Source: Bradyrhizobium sp. AUGA SZCCT0158
GTDB taxonomy: Bacteria; Pseudomonadota; Alphaproteobacteria; Rhizobiales; Xanthobacteraceae
Assembly (NCBI RefSeq): GCF_018130065.1
Contig: NZ_JAFCME010000015.1
Span: 62,001 to 126,000 of the forward strand
Reading direction: 5' to 3'
Length of the DNA: 64,000 nucleotides
The notes under the pieces are model-generated. The model made no database searches. It was given only the letters and a program-made list of their open reading frames with translations, and had not been told where the DNA came from. Shown piece after piece: positions 18,780-26,696 of the stretch; the first letter of the stretch is position 1, and the number at the start of each line of letters is the position of its first letter. A program made the translations under genes and the position numbers.

Positions 18780-19060
18780 TCCTGCTTGCGCCCGACGCCG
18801 TTGAAGACGTCGAGCGATTGCGAAGCTTTCTCGACCAGAATAATCCCGGCGCCGCGCAACGCGCACTGGCATCGATCTGGACCGCGATCAACCGACTGCA
18901 GGAATTTCCTGACCTCGGCATGGCGACCGGGGACGCCGACATCCGGCAGATCGTGGTCCGGTTTGGTGCGTCCGGCTACATCGTGCGCTATGCCGCTCTC
19001 CCCGAGACCAAGGACATCCTCATCACCCGGATATGGCACGGCCGCGAGGCACGGACCTGA
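18776..19060 (+). CDS. ParE/RelE-family toxin
   Basis: A 94-residue protein starting MILLAPDAVEDVERLRSFLD, with PGAAQRALASIWTAINRLQEFPDLG, VVRFGASGYIVRYAAL and ILITRIWHGREAR: the helix-helix-strand-strand-strand order and final RIWHGRE motif of the ParE branch of the RelE superfamily. ParE toxins poison DNA gyrase, RelE toxins cut mRNA; the ending and partner favour ParE. All core residues seem intact, so the pair may be active. Confidence 0.88.
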   Translation: MILLAPDAVEDVERLRSFLDQNNPGAAQRALASIWTAINRLQEFPDLGMATGDADIRQIVVRFGASGYIVRYAALPETKDILITRIWHGREART

Positions 19061-19202
19061 TTTCGCACGACCGCACGCAGACCTTCCCCGTTAGTATTTC
19101 GTTAACCATTTCCGCCCACCTTCCCCTCAGCGGCTTGGGGGCCGTTGATTCCTGATGCTTCTGCTCCGTGTTTGGGGGCTAGCGTTGATCGGGAGGTGTT
19201 GT

Positions 19203-19460
19203 ATGTCCCAGGATTCTTTCTCCGACGCGCCAGTGTTTTCGTCGCCGGATTCGCAAAGCCTTGCGCCCCATGAAATTGTTCCGATGCTGATCGGCTCCAC
19301 CGTCGAAGCGGTCGAGCGCGAGCTGGTGGTGCAGACGCTGGTTCGGTGCGACGGCAATCGCACCCGCGCCGCGCGCGTGCTCGGCCTTTCCGTGCGCACG
19401 CTGCGCAACAAGATCCGCCAGTACACCACCGACGGGCTTGACGTTCCCGGGCCGGAGTAG
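19203..19460 (+). CDS. Stand-alone Fis-type helix-turn-helix protein
   Basis: An 85-residue protein starting MSQDSFSDAPVFSSPDSQSL at 19203, with GGGAGG 6 bases upstream. Its C-terminal part (VERELVVQTLVRCDGNRTRAARVLGLSVRTLRNKIRQY) is a clear HTH_8/Fis domain of the type that ends NtrC-family activators such as FlbD. Here neither receiver nor AAA+ domain is present, so it is a small DNA-binding protein on its own. Targets unknown. A palindromic repeat follows. Confidence 0.82.
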   Translation: MSQDSFSDAPVFSSPDSQSLAPHEIVPMLIGSTVEAVERELVVQTLVRCDGNRTRAARVLGLSVRTLRNKIRQYTTDGLDVPGPE

Positions 19461-19469
19461 ACGGAAAGT

Positions 19470-19557
19470 GTAGGGCGGATTGGAGCGAAGCGTAATCCGC
19501 CGCCTTCGGAGTCAACCAAGGCGGCGGATTTACGCCTTCGGCTCCAATCCGGCCTAC
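19470..19557. repeat. Palindromic repeat, GTAGGGCGGATTGGAGC type
   Basis: The arms GTAGGGCGGATTGGAGCGAAG and CTTCGGCTCCAATCCGGCCTAC pair, with inner GGCGGCGGATTTACGCC and AATCCGCCGCC elements. It is 9 bases after the stop of the HTH gene. Confidence 0.82.
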
Positions 19558-19619
19558 CGACTGCGTCGCCTCGCGCGCAAGAGCAATCTTGCGATCCGCG
19601 TGCTTTGAAAGAGCGTATC

Positions 19620-20230
19620 ATCACCCTTGAGCCAAGTGCGTCGTCCCGCTGGCAAGTAAAATTTCCCGCTTGGACTGCGACAAATCAACCCGACGGGCAA
19701 ATCAGTTCTGATTTACGGAAAACGTGTCAAGCCCCGAAATAAAAAATATTTCTGTTTACCAGAAGAAAAATCATGTGCATATGTTTGCCCATCCCGTCCC
19801 ACTCAGAGGGCGTCGGCCGTCGTCACGGACGTTGGACGGGTTGCGGTGGACGCTGATGTCGCGAAGACGTAACGCGACAGAGGCGTACGGCGAAGACGCG
19901 TGGTCCTGGCGCCCGTTGCTGGCGTCAAGTTCCTGTGAGGCCAAAAGCTGATCAGGGGCGACGGAGTCAATCAAGAACTCGTCTCCGGGGAGAGCGCGAT
20001 ATAAGCCGTAAAGCCATTGCGCAGGGAATGTCGGATGTTCTCCGCTGCCCTGTATGCTCGTGTGCACTTTGTTTTGTGCAAACCGCACACGAGACCGCGG
20101 GTGCAGCGCGCATCCGGCATTCCCTGCGCCCTCTGTTTTGAGAGGGTGGAAGTTCAAGAGCAAACCTCGGGCGCGATGCGTCGCGAGATCGCGAGGGTGT
20201 GTTCAGTGCACTGTGCAACAACAACTACGG
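19620..20230. repeat. Long non-coding interspersed repeat with nested hairpins
   Basis: No credible gene occupies this 600-base stretch. It contains an 18-base inverted repeat, arms 20019-20036 and 20112-20129 (17 of 18 paired), enclosing a second one, CTCGTGTGC at 20057-20065 and GCACACGAG at 20085-20093. I recognise the layout (GACGGGCAAATCA..., GCGTACGGCGAAG..., TCCGGGGAGAGC, GCGCAGGGAATG..., ATTCCCTGCGCCCTCTG) as a long repeat scattered through Bradyrhizobium genomes and often mis-annotated as short proteins on both strands; this is from memory. Its function is unknown. Confidence 0.7.
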
Positions 20231-20360
20231 ACGTCGTCCCGGCTCAAGGCCGGGACGACGTAGCGTAACCCGGATCCACCGAGCGACATCCGGGGCTGGC
20301 AGAAATCCCGCATGTCGCTATGCTCATGCGGGCTGCAATTCACATCAATCGAGGCGCCCC

Positions 20361-20747
20361 ATGCCCATCCAGCACTTTCTTCCTCCCGCCGGCATCAAGT
20401 CGCCGCCGCTGTCGTTTGCCACCCGCGTCGGCGATCTGCTGTTCATCTCGGGGATTCCCGGCTTCGACGACAAAGGCGCGCTGCCCGACGGCTTCGAGGC
20501 GCAATTCGGCAACGTCGTGATCAACATCAAGCGTATCCTCGTTGAGGCCAACGCGACGTTTCGCGATCTGGTCAAGGTCAACGTGCTGCTGACGCGCGCG
20601 TCCGACGTCGCCACCATGAACAAGCTCTATGCGGAAGCGTTCGGGCCGGCGCCCTATCCGGCGCGCACCACCTGCGTGGTGGTGGCGTTGCCGAACCCGC
20701 AGATGCTGATCGAGATCGAGGGCGTGGCGTCGCTGGCGAAACGGTGA
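20361..20747 (+). CDS. RidA family protein
   Basis: A 128-residue protein starting MPIQHFLPPAGIKSPPLSFA with FISGIPGFDDKG, VVINIKRILVEANATFRDLVKVNVLL and FGPAPYPARTTCVVVALPNP: the YjgF/RidA fold, including the conserved Arg of PARTT that binds the carboxylate of imine substrates. RidA proteins hydrolyse reactive enamines/imines in the cytoplasm. The start at 20361 follows GAGGCGCCCC; longer frames upstream are repeat sequence. The GST gene starts 4 bases after its stop, so they form an operon. Confidence 0.92.
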   Translation: MPIQHFLPPAGIKSPPLSFATRVGDLLFISGIPGFDDKGALPDGFEAQFGNVVINIKRILVEANATFRDLVKVNVLLTRASDVATMNKLYAEAFGPAPYPARTTCVVVALPNPQMLIEIEGVASLAKR

Positions 20748-20751
20748 GGCG

Positions 20752-21450
20752 ATGCTGACGCTTTACTCCTATCCGGAACTGTTCGGCGTCGCCGACAATA
20801 ATGGCTATGGGCTGAAAGTGTTCGCCTTCCTCAAGCTCGCGGGCGTGCCGTTCGTCCATCAGCATCTGTTCGATGCCTCGGCGGCGCCGCGCGCGCAGCT
20901 GCCTTACATCGTCGATGACGGCGAGACGATCGGCGACAGTGAGACCATCATTGCGCATCTGGTGCGAAAATATCATCTCATCATCGATGCTGCACTGACG
21001 CCGGCGCAGCGCATGACCGATCATCTGGTCACGCGCATGCTCGACGATCTCTATTGGGTGATGTCGTATTCGCGCTGGAAGGACGATCGGTATTTCCCCG
21101 CGTTCCGCGACGGCTTCATGGCGCAGCATGCGCAGATCGACGCGGCCGGGCTGAACAAGGCGCGGGACTACAACGCGCAGCGCTATTATTTCCAGGGCAT
21201 TGGCCGCTACACGCCCGACCAGGCCTACGCACGCGGGCTGGCTGACTTACAGGTGCTGGCCGATCTGATTCCGGCGGATGGATATGTGCATGGGGTGACG
21301 CCGACCAGCGTCGATGCCGGCATCTACGGCTTCATCGCCAATATCCACTTCTTCCCGATCCCGACGCCGCTGAAGGCGTTCGTGTCGGATCATCCCAATC
21401 TCGTGCGCCATTGCGAGGCGATCCACGCGATGGTGAGCAAGAAATCGTAG
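20752..21450 (+). CDS. Glutathione S-transferase family protein (GST_N_4 / metaxin-like type)
   Basis: A 232-residue protein starting MLTLYSYPELFGVADNNGYGLKVFAFLKLAG, then QLPYIVDDGETIGDSETIIAHLV, a thioredoxin-like GSH-binding half with the cis-Pro and the SETI loop, and an all-helical second half. The pattern is nearer to the failed-axon-connections/metaxin-like branch than to classic GSTs. Activity is not predictable. It is co-transcribed with ridA. Its stop codon (21448-21450) lies inside a palindromic repeat. Confidence 0.85.
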   Translation: MLTLYSYPELFGVADNNGYGLKVFAFLKLAGVPFVHQHLFDASAAPRAQLPYIVDDGETIGDSETIIAHLVRKYHLIIDAALTPAQRMTDHLVTRMLDDLYWVMSYSRWKDDRYFPAFRDGFMAQHAQIDAAGLNKARDYNAQRYYFQGIGRYTPDQAYARGLADLQVLADLIPADGYVHGVTPTSVDAGIYGFIANIHFFPIPTPLKAFVSDHPNLVRHCEAIHAMVSKKS

Positions 21451-21531
21451 GGTGGGTCAGCGAAGCGTAACCCACCGATGTCTCACCGCGTGCAAAGATG
21501 GTGGGTTACGGCTTCGCCTAACCCACCCTAC
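21447..21531. repeat. Palindromic repeat, GTAGGGTGGGT type
   Basis: The arms GTAGGGTGGGTCAGCGAAGC and GGCTTCGCCTAACCCACCCTAC pair around GTAACCCACC / GGTGGGTTAC. It contains the GST stop codon and ends 8 bases before the stop of the convergent gene, so it may terminate both. A half copy lies at 22975-22999. Confidence 0.85.
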
Positions 21532-21538
21532 GCACCAT

Positions 21539-21988
21539 CTATCTCAACGTGATCGCGAGACCGCTCAAATCCGCATTCGCCATCAGCCCAATCTGCTGGC
21601 CGGCGAGCTCCAGCACCGCGCCCTTCTGGTTGGTCAGCACGATCGCGCGCGCGCCGCGGCCGATGGCAAGGCCCGCGCCCGCCGCGCCATAGACGCCGGC
21701 GACGTCGGACGGGCGATAGATGTTGCTGACGCGGCCGCGCAGCACCGTCTTCGAGCCGCCGAACACCAGGCCGTAATCCAGCCCGCCGGTGGAGAGCGCG
21801 TAGCGCCGGCCGCGAAAAGTCAATGTGCCGCTGCCGCCGGAGCCGCCGATGACCCATCCGGCCTTGTAGATCGTCATCGCGATGGTGCCCTCATCGGCAC
21901 GGGCGACGGAGGACAGCGCGGCGCCGGCGAAAGCGATCAGCGCGACGAGCGCGACGAGCGCGACACGAATGGCGGATGACTTCTTCAT
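21539..21988 (-). CDS. Exported hypothetical protein, glycine-rich beta domain
   Basis: A 149-residue protein starting MKKSSAIRVALVALVALIAF at 21988 with a signal peptide ending near SVARA; CAAGGAAAC precedes the ATG. The mature part is glycine-rich and beta-prone (VIGGSGGSGTLTFRGRRYAL, GLVFGGSKTVLRGRVSNIY, GVYGAAGAGLAIGRGARAIV). The YGAAGAG...GRGA core recalls small periplasmic glycine-rich barrels of rhizobia, but I cannot name the family. It converges with the GST gene. Confidence 0.75.
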   Translation of the reverse strand: MKKSSAIRVALVALVALIAFAGAALSSVARADEGTIAMTIYKAGWVIGGSGGSGTLTFRGRRYALSTGGLDYGLVFGGSKTVLRGRVSNIYRPSDVAGVYGAAGAGLAIGRGARAIVLTNQKGAVLELAGQQIGLMANADLSGLAITLR

Positions 21989-22270
21989 GCAGTGTTTCCT
22001 TGAGCGTGGAGAGCGAGCGCCGCGACGGTGAATCAGATCGCGGTTCGCCGATTGTAACCGATTGACGGGATCGACAAAGCCTATTCGCGCCGCGCGATTT
22101 GCAGGGTTCCACCGCGCTTCAGGCTCGGCCATTTCCGCACCGCGGCTTTGAACCAATCGGGCACTCGCGGGACATAATTCATGACCGGGACATGACGTCT
22201 CGGGCGCCTCCCCGATCGGATTTCATTGCCTGGGAGAGCAGCAAACCCCCTGATATCCAGGAGACCCTCG

Positions 22271-22525
22271 ATGCGCCGCCTTTGCCTCTTCGCCGCCACC
22301 GCCGCTGTTGCCGTCACCGCGCTTGCCGCCATGAGCCCCGCCGAGGCCTCCTTCCACCTGATCCGCTGGCAGGATTCGGGCTTCTGCCAGATCTGGGACC
22401 AGAACATCCCGACCGCGCCGTATCCGGGCAACTACACCGTCGTCGTCGGCAGCGAAGTGCCGACCTTCGGCGATGCGCTGGTGCTGAAGGACGGCCTGCT
22501 GCACAACGGCACCTGCTCGTTCTGA
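22271..22525 (+). CDS. Small secreted FHLIRW protein (copy 1)
   Basis: An 84-residue protein with a signal peptide (MRRLCLFAATAAVAVTALAA) ending near AEA, then SFHLIRWQDSGFCQIWDQN, two cysteines, and VPTFGDALVLKDGLLHNGTC. AGGAGACCCTCG precedes the ATG. The mature protein is only about 60 residues with a possible disulphide. A paralogue follows at 22701. The function is unknown; it is recognisable as a rhizobial family by the shared pattern. Confidence 0.85.
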   Translation: MRRLCLFAATAAVAVTALAAMSPAEASFHLIRWQDSGFCQIWDQNIPTAPYPGNYTVVVGSEVPTFGDALVLKDGLLHNGTCSF

Positions 22526-22544
22526 GCGCACGTTAACGCTTCGA

Positions 22545-22571
22545 TCAAGGCCGGCCCCACCGGCCTTTTTC
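22545..22571 (+). terminator. Rho-independent terminator
   Basis: The stem AAGGCCGG / CCGGCCTT around CCCCA is followed by TTTTT, 20 bases after the stop of the first FHLIRW gene. It separates the two paralogues into different transcripts. Confidence 0.85.
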
Positions 22572-22700
22572 GCGGCTAGAAAATTGAACCAATCACGCTT
22601 TCGCCACACTCAATGAATGCCCGGATCCCCATCGGGCGCCGTCCCTGCCAGCACGCATTGCGGGGGCCGGCCGACATTTCCCAACAGGAGACCTTTGCCC

Positions 22701-22952
22701 ATGCTTCGAGTTACCGCTCTCAGTGCCGCTGCCGCTATTGCACTGTCCGCTTTTGCCGCGACCGCTCCTGCCGAAGCCGCGTTTCATTTGATCCGCTGGG
22801 AAGGCACCGGCGCCTGCCAGATCTGGGACGAAAGCATTCCGGGCAAGCCGATCCCCTCGAACTACAAGACCGTCAGCAAGCCGGTCCCGACCTTCGCCGC
22901 CGCGCTCGCAATGAAGGACGGCATGCTCAAGAAGGGCGCCTGCAATATCTAA
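22701..22952 (+). CDS. Small secreted FHLIRW protein (copy 2)
   Basis: An 83-residue paralogue of the gene at 22271. It starts at 22701 after CAACAGGAGACC with a signal peptide ending AEA and shares FHLIRW, CQIWD..IP, VPTFA.AL..KDG.L..G.C with copy 1. The two mature parts are roughly half identical, so the duplication is not recent. Both cysteines are kept. Function unknown. Confidence 0.85.
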   Translation: MLRVTALSAAAAIALSAFAATAPAEAAFHLIRWEGTGACQIWDESIPGKPIPSNYKTVSKPVPTFAAALAMKDGMLKKGACNI

Positions 22953-23011
22953 GACCTTGCATCGGCGGTGGGTTACGGCTTCGCCTAACCCACCCTACGA
23001 TCAAATCGAAA

Positions 23012-23045
23012 AAGGCCGGTGGGTGATATCCGCCGGCCTTGCCGT
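23012..23045. terminator. Hairpin with T-runs on both strands
   Basis: The stem AAGGCCGG / CCGGCCTT around a GGTGATATC loop lies 60 bases after the second FHLIRW gene; the minus-strand side has TTTTT, the plus side only a weak run. Confidence 0.6.
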
Positions 23046-23165
23046 TTCGCCACACGCTTCGCACACACCTGCCCCGCGCATGACGGCAGCCTGCGGGGGC
23101 TGACGGCCCGCAATCCGCATCCTAATATGGCCTCACACAAAAACAGAACCGTTGAGGAAACACCC

Positions 23166-23933
23166 ATGCCCCTGCTGCAAAATCACATCGCTGTCATCAC
23201 CGGCGCAGGCTCCGGCATCGGGCGCGCGATCGCGAAAGGCTACGCCAGCGAGGGCGCGCGCGTGGTGCTGCTCGACATGAACGAGCAGGCCGCGGCCAGC
23301 GTCGCCGGTGAAATCCGCGACGCCGGCGGCAAGGCGGAGAGCTTCCTGCTCGACGTCACCAGGCGCGAGGACTGCGTCGCGATCGCCAGGCGCGTCGCCG
23401 ATAAAGTTGGCCAGGTCTCGATTTTGGTCAACAATGCCGGCATTGCCCGCCGCAACGGCATGCTGGGCGCAGCCGAAGCCGTGATCAATGATTGGGAAGA
23501 CATCATCGCGATCAACCTCACCGGCGTCTTCAACGTGACGCATGCCTTCCTCGAACCGCTGCGATCAGCCAAGGGACGCATCGTCAATATCGGCTCGATC
23601 CAGTCGTTCGTGCATCTGAAGACGCCGAGTTCGCCGGCCTACACCGCCTCCAAGCACGGCGTGCTCGGCTTCACCAAGGCGCTCGCCGCCGAACTCGGCA
23701 AGGACGGCGTCCGCGTCAACGCGATCGGCCCGGGCTTCATCGAGACGCCGCTGAACGAAAAGGTGCGCGCCAGCAATCCGGCGCTGGTGAAAGTGTTCGT
23801 CGACCACACCCCGCTCGGCCGCGCCGGCACCGCCGAAGACATTGTCGGGCCCGCGGTCTTCCTGGCGTCCGATCTGTCTGCCTATGTCTCGGGGTCGATC
23901 GTGATGGTGGATGGCGGCTACCGGACGGTCTGA
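23166..23933 (+). CDS. Short-chain dehydrogenase/reductase
   Basis: A 255-residue SDR with the TGAGSGIG cofactor motif (residues 12-19), NNAG (89-92), the catalytic Ser144, Tyr159 and Lys163 (SPAYTASKHG) and the C-terminal LASDLSAYVSGSIVMVDGGY typical of FabG-like enzymes. It oxidises or reduces an alcohol/ketone with NAD(P)H. GTTGAGGAAACACCC supports the start at 23166; the upstream extension lacks family resemblance. The P450 gene begins 119 bases downstream, and the two may act on the same substrate. Confidence 0.92.
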   Translation: MPLLQNHIAVITGAGSGIGRAIAKGYASEGARVVLLDMNEQAAASVAGEIRDAGGKAESFLLDVTRREDCVAIARRVADKVGQVSILVNNAGIARRNGMLGAAEAVINDWEDIIAINLTGVFNVTHAFLEPLRSAKGRIVNIGSIQSFVHLKTPSSPAYTASKHGVLGFTKALAAELGKDGVRVNAIGPGFIETPLNEKVRASNPALVKVFVDHTPLGRAGTAEDIVGPAVFLASDLSAYVSGSIVMVDGGYRTV

Positions 23934-24052
23934 GCCGACGGGACCCGATATTTGGTGCGGGAACCCCAGAAAAACGGATTGCCGGGTCGGGCCCGGCAAT
24001 GACATATTTGCCTAGGCAACTAGTTCGCTCTCCCACCCCACGGCAACTGATC

Positions 24053-25225
24053 ATGTCCAACGCCCCGCATTTCGAGATCGACGTATCCACGTTCTGGGCC
24101 GATCCCTATCCGGCCCTGGCTCGGATGCGGAAGGAGGCGCCGATCGCTTTCGTGCCGCAGCTGGGCTCGACCGTCTTCACCCGGCGCGACGACATCTTCA
24201 CCCAGGAAAAACGCATCGACGTGTTCTCCTCGCACCAGCCGGCGGGGCTGATGAACGTGCTGATGGGCCACAACATGATGCGCAAGGATGGCGACGCGCA
24301 TATGTCGGAACGCGCGGCGATGTTTCCGGCGGTGTCGCCGCGCACCGTGCGCGACACCTGGGTGCGCCAGTTCCAGGCCCATGCCGACCGCATCCTCGAC
24401 GAGCTCGTGCCGCAGGGCAAAGCCGACCTGTGCAAGGCACTGGCGCTGCCGCTGTCGGCCGAATGCCTGAAGGACATCACCGGGCTGACAAACATGCGCT
24501 ACCAGGACATGGACGCCTGGTCGCAGGCGATGATCGACGGCATCGCCAATTACACCGGCAACAAGGAAGTCGAGGCGCGCTGCCATGCCGCCACCGCTGG
24601 CATCGATGCCGCGATCGACGACATGATCCCGGTGGTGGAGAAACATCCCAACACCTCGATCCTCAGCGTGCTGCTGGCCTCGGGCCAGAACATGGAAAGC
24701 ATCCGCGCCAACATCAAGCTGGCGATCTCGGGGGGCCAGAACGAGCCGCGCGACGCCATCGCCGGCTCTGTCTGGGCGCTGCTGACGCATCCCGAACAGC
24801 TGGCGCTGGTCCAGGGCGGCAAGGCAAAATGGCTGGACGTGTTCGAGGAATATGCGCGCTGGATCGCGCCGATCGGCATGTCGCCGCGCCGCGTTGCGAA
24901 ACCGTGGTCGTATGGCGGCGTCGATTTCGAGCCGGAGGATCGCGTGTTCTTCATGTTCGGCTCCGCCAACCGTGACGAATCCTGTTTCGGCGACCCTGAT
25001 CGATTCGACATCACCCGCAACACGTCGAAGAGCATCGCCTTCGGCGCCGGCCCGCATTATTGCGCCGGCGCCTTTGCCTCGCGCGCGATGGTCGCGGATG
25101 TCGCGCTGCCCGGCATTTTTGCACGGCTCAAGGGTCTGCAGCTCGACGGAAGCGAGCCGGTGCGGATCGGCGGCTGGGCGTTTCGTGGTCTGCTCAATCT
25201 GCCCGTCAAGTGGGACGCGAGCTAG
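24053..25225 (+). CDS. Cytochrome P450
   Basis: A 390-residue soluble P450. The heme motif FGAGPHYCAG (Cys337) and ExxR (Glu266-Arg269) are intact. The I-helix reads ISGGQNEPRDAIAG (226-238), where most P450s have A/G-G-x-D/E-T; the acid-alcohol pair for O2 activation is replaced by an NEPRD sequence seen in a subset of bacterial P450s. The ATG at 24053 has only a weak ribosome site. No ferredoxin or reductase gene is adjacent, so it uses partners from elsewhere. Substrate unknown. Confidence 0.93.
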   Translation: MSNAPHFEIDVSTFWADPYPALARMRKEAPIAFVPQLGSTVFTRRDDIFTQEKRIDVFSSHQPAGLMNVLMGHNMMRKDGDAHMSERAAMFPAVSPRTVRDTWVRQFQAHADRILDELVPQGKADLCKALALPLSAECLKDITGLTNMRYQDMDAWSQAMIDGIANYTGNKEVEARCHAATAGIDAAIDDMIPVVEKHPNTSILSVLLASGQNMESIRANIKLAISGGQNEPRDAIAGSVWALLTHPEQLALVQGGKAKWLDVFEEYARWIAPIGMSPRRVAKPWSYGGVDFEPEDRVFFMFGSANRDESCFGDPDRFDITRNTSKSIAFGAGPHYCAGAFASRAMVADVALPGIFARLKGLQLDGSEPVRIGGWAFRGLLNLPVKWDAS

Positions 25226-25268
25226 AGGGCAGCGTTAACTTTCGCCATTTGAATCCGGGCGGCGCCAG

Positions 25269-26696
25269 TCAAATCGGCAAGTCAATGCCCGTACTGATCC
25301 AATCCTTTAGTAGCGGACTGTCGCGACGGTCAAGGAACTTTCCGAAGTCAATCCGCTTCGGCTTGCTCTCTTCCAACTTCCTCTCGATGATACCGGTCGC
25401 GTATTGCCAGTACTCCTCACCATACCCTGGATTGGATTCAACGAGGGATTTCGCGAGAATTTCTACGTAAATCGCACCGATCGCCCTCCTCCAAAACTCT
25501 GACGCTTTTGAATAGTCCGTCAGCGCGCCCGGCCGGCCATACCACATGATCCAGTAGTCCTCTTCTGCGGCAGCCCAACCTTCAGGTGACAGCGTCAGAT
25601 CAAGGCAGGGCGACCTGCACACCAACGGCTCCTTCATCTCCTTATCGAAGAAGAAGTAGCAGCCCAGCTTGTGATACCAGGAGACCCGCAGGAATTTTCG
25701 CACCTCATCCCGATCTTGCTGCAGCGCGACCTGCCGCGCTCCTGTGCGCTTGAGATCGGAGACGATTCCTTCAACTCGCTCTCTGCTGAACTTCTCGACC
25801 TCGAAAACCATCCCTTTGTACGTCGGAAACAACTCCTGGAGAATTACCATGATCTCGGAAAAAAAATTGCCGGCAATATTGCCGCCGCGCCAGCACTCCT
25901 GCACGCCAATATAATTTCCGTAGATCAATTCGCTGGAAAAGTCATAGGTGAAAAACCCCAAACCGACGGCCCGATCGGCGAGCTTCAATATGAAGTAGCG
26001 GGAGTCGAGCGTGTAAGAGATTTCCTTGCCATTCGATATGACAAAACTCCGCCGCACTCCGATATCGCCGTGCAGCGTCCATCGGATAATGTCCTGGGGA
26101 TCATCCCTTTCGATTGCCGGAAACAGATCTTCATAGAGATCGAAGACTCCGGAATCATAAAATGTCTGATGGTCCCAAAAATCCAGTCGGGTGACCCAAA
26201 TCGACGGCCTCAGAAATGCAATCAGCCTCTCGTCACTGTCGACCTGCGGATTTGCATATTTGTCGACGCCCCGCACGTCGCCGAGATTGAAAGCCGTCTC
26301 GCCGGGTTCACCCGTTTCGAAATCACGCACGGGAAACTGCCGCGGTCGGACGCTGGCTTTTCTCCATTCCGCATCCTTGGCATAAATCGGAATAATGATG
26401 GGCCGGTAGTTCTTGCGTTGTTTTTGCAGAGCGACCGCCAGGCCAAGCTCTCTCTGAACCCAAGGCGAGTTCAGCGAATGCTCACTGACCACCAGAAAAA
26501 AGAAGTGACACTTTGAAATCCTGTCCCGGACCACATCTTGAACCTGGCTACCCAATTGAAGATCTTCGCCATACTGGAATACGGAGAATCCGGCCTCCTC
26601 AAGGACGCGCTCGTAACTTTCGGCCTCGTTGTAGTCCTTGGAGCTATGCGAAATGAACGATGAGATGTATCGCTGGGCGCTGCCTAAGAAACGCAA
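25269..26696 (-). CDS. TIR-domain protein with GNAT-like C-terminal half
   Basis: A 475-residue protein with a TTG start at 26696, supported by AGGAGG 5 bases upstream. Residues 9-110 are a TIR domain: ISSFISHSSKDYNEA (strand A and loop), then SPWVQRELGLAVAL, where Glu83 in W-V-x-x-E lines up with the catalytic glutamate of TIR NADases (SARM1 has W-V-H-K-E), and YRPIIIPIY. Residues about 225-375 look like a GNAT acetyltransferase: FILKLADRAVGLGFF, YIGVQECWRGGNIAGNFF (RGxGIG-like with Asn for Gly), and LRVSWYHKLGCYFF. A/T content is clearly higher than in its neighbours, so it was probably acquired. It stands alone; no effector or adaptor gene is adjacent. NAD cleavage and acetyl transfer are inferred. 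Confidence 0.87.
   Translation of the reverse strand: MRFLGSAQRYISSFISHSSKDYNEAESYERVLEEAGFSVFQYGEDLQLGSQVQDVVRDRISKCHFFFLVVSEHSLNSPWVQRELGLAVALQKQRKNYRPIIIPIYAKDAEWRKASVRPRQFPVRDFETGEPGETAFNLGDVRGVDKYANPQVDSDERLIAFLRPSIWVTRLDFWDHQTFYDSGVFDLYEDLFPAIERDDPQDIIRWTLHGDIGVRRSFVISNGKEISYTLDSRYFILKLADRAVGLGFFTYDFSSELIYGNYIGVQECWRGGNIAGNFFSEIMVILQELFPTYKGMVFEVEKFSRERVEGIVSDLKRTGARQVALQQDRDEVRKFLRVSWYHKLGCYFFFDKEMKEPLVCRSPCLDLTLSPEGWAAAEEDYWIMWYGRPGALTDYSKASEFWRRAIGAIYVEILAKSLVESNPGYGEEYWQYATGIIERKLEESKPKRIDFGKFLDRRDSPLLKDWISTGIDLPI

Noticed and set aside
18836..18920. tRNA-like cloverleaf search in the toxin region and elsewhere
   Set aside because: No stretch shows a TTC-loop consensus with matching acceptor and anticodon arms; I found no tRNA in the window.
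19771..20163. 130-residue minus-strand frame in the long repeat (GAGNAGCALHPRSR type)
   Set aside because: This is a known kind of spurious protein from a non-coding repeat; frames run on both strands over the same bases and lack ribosome sites.
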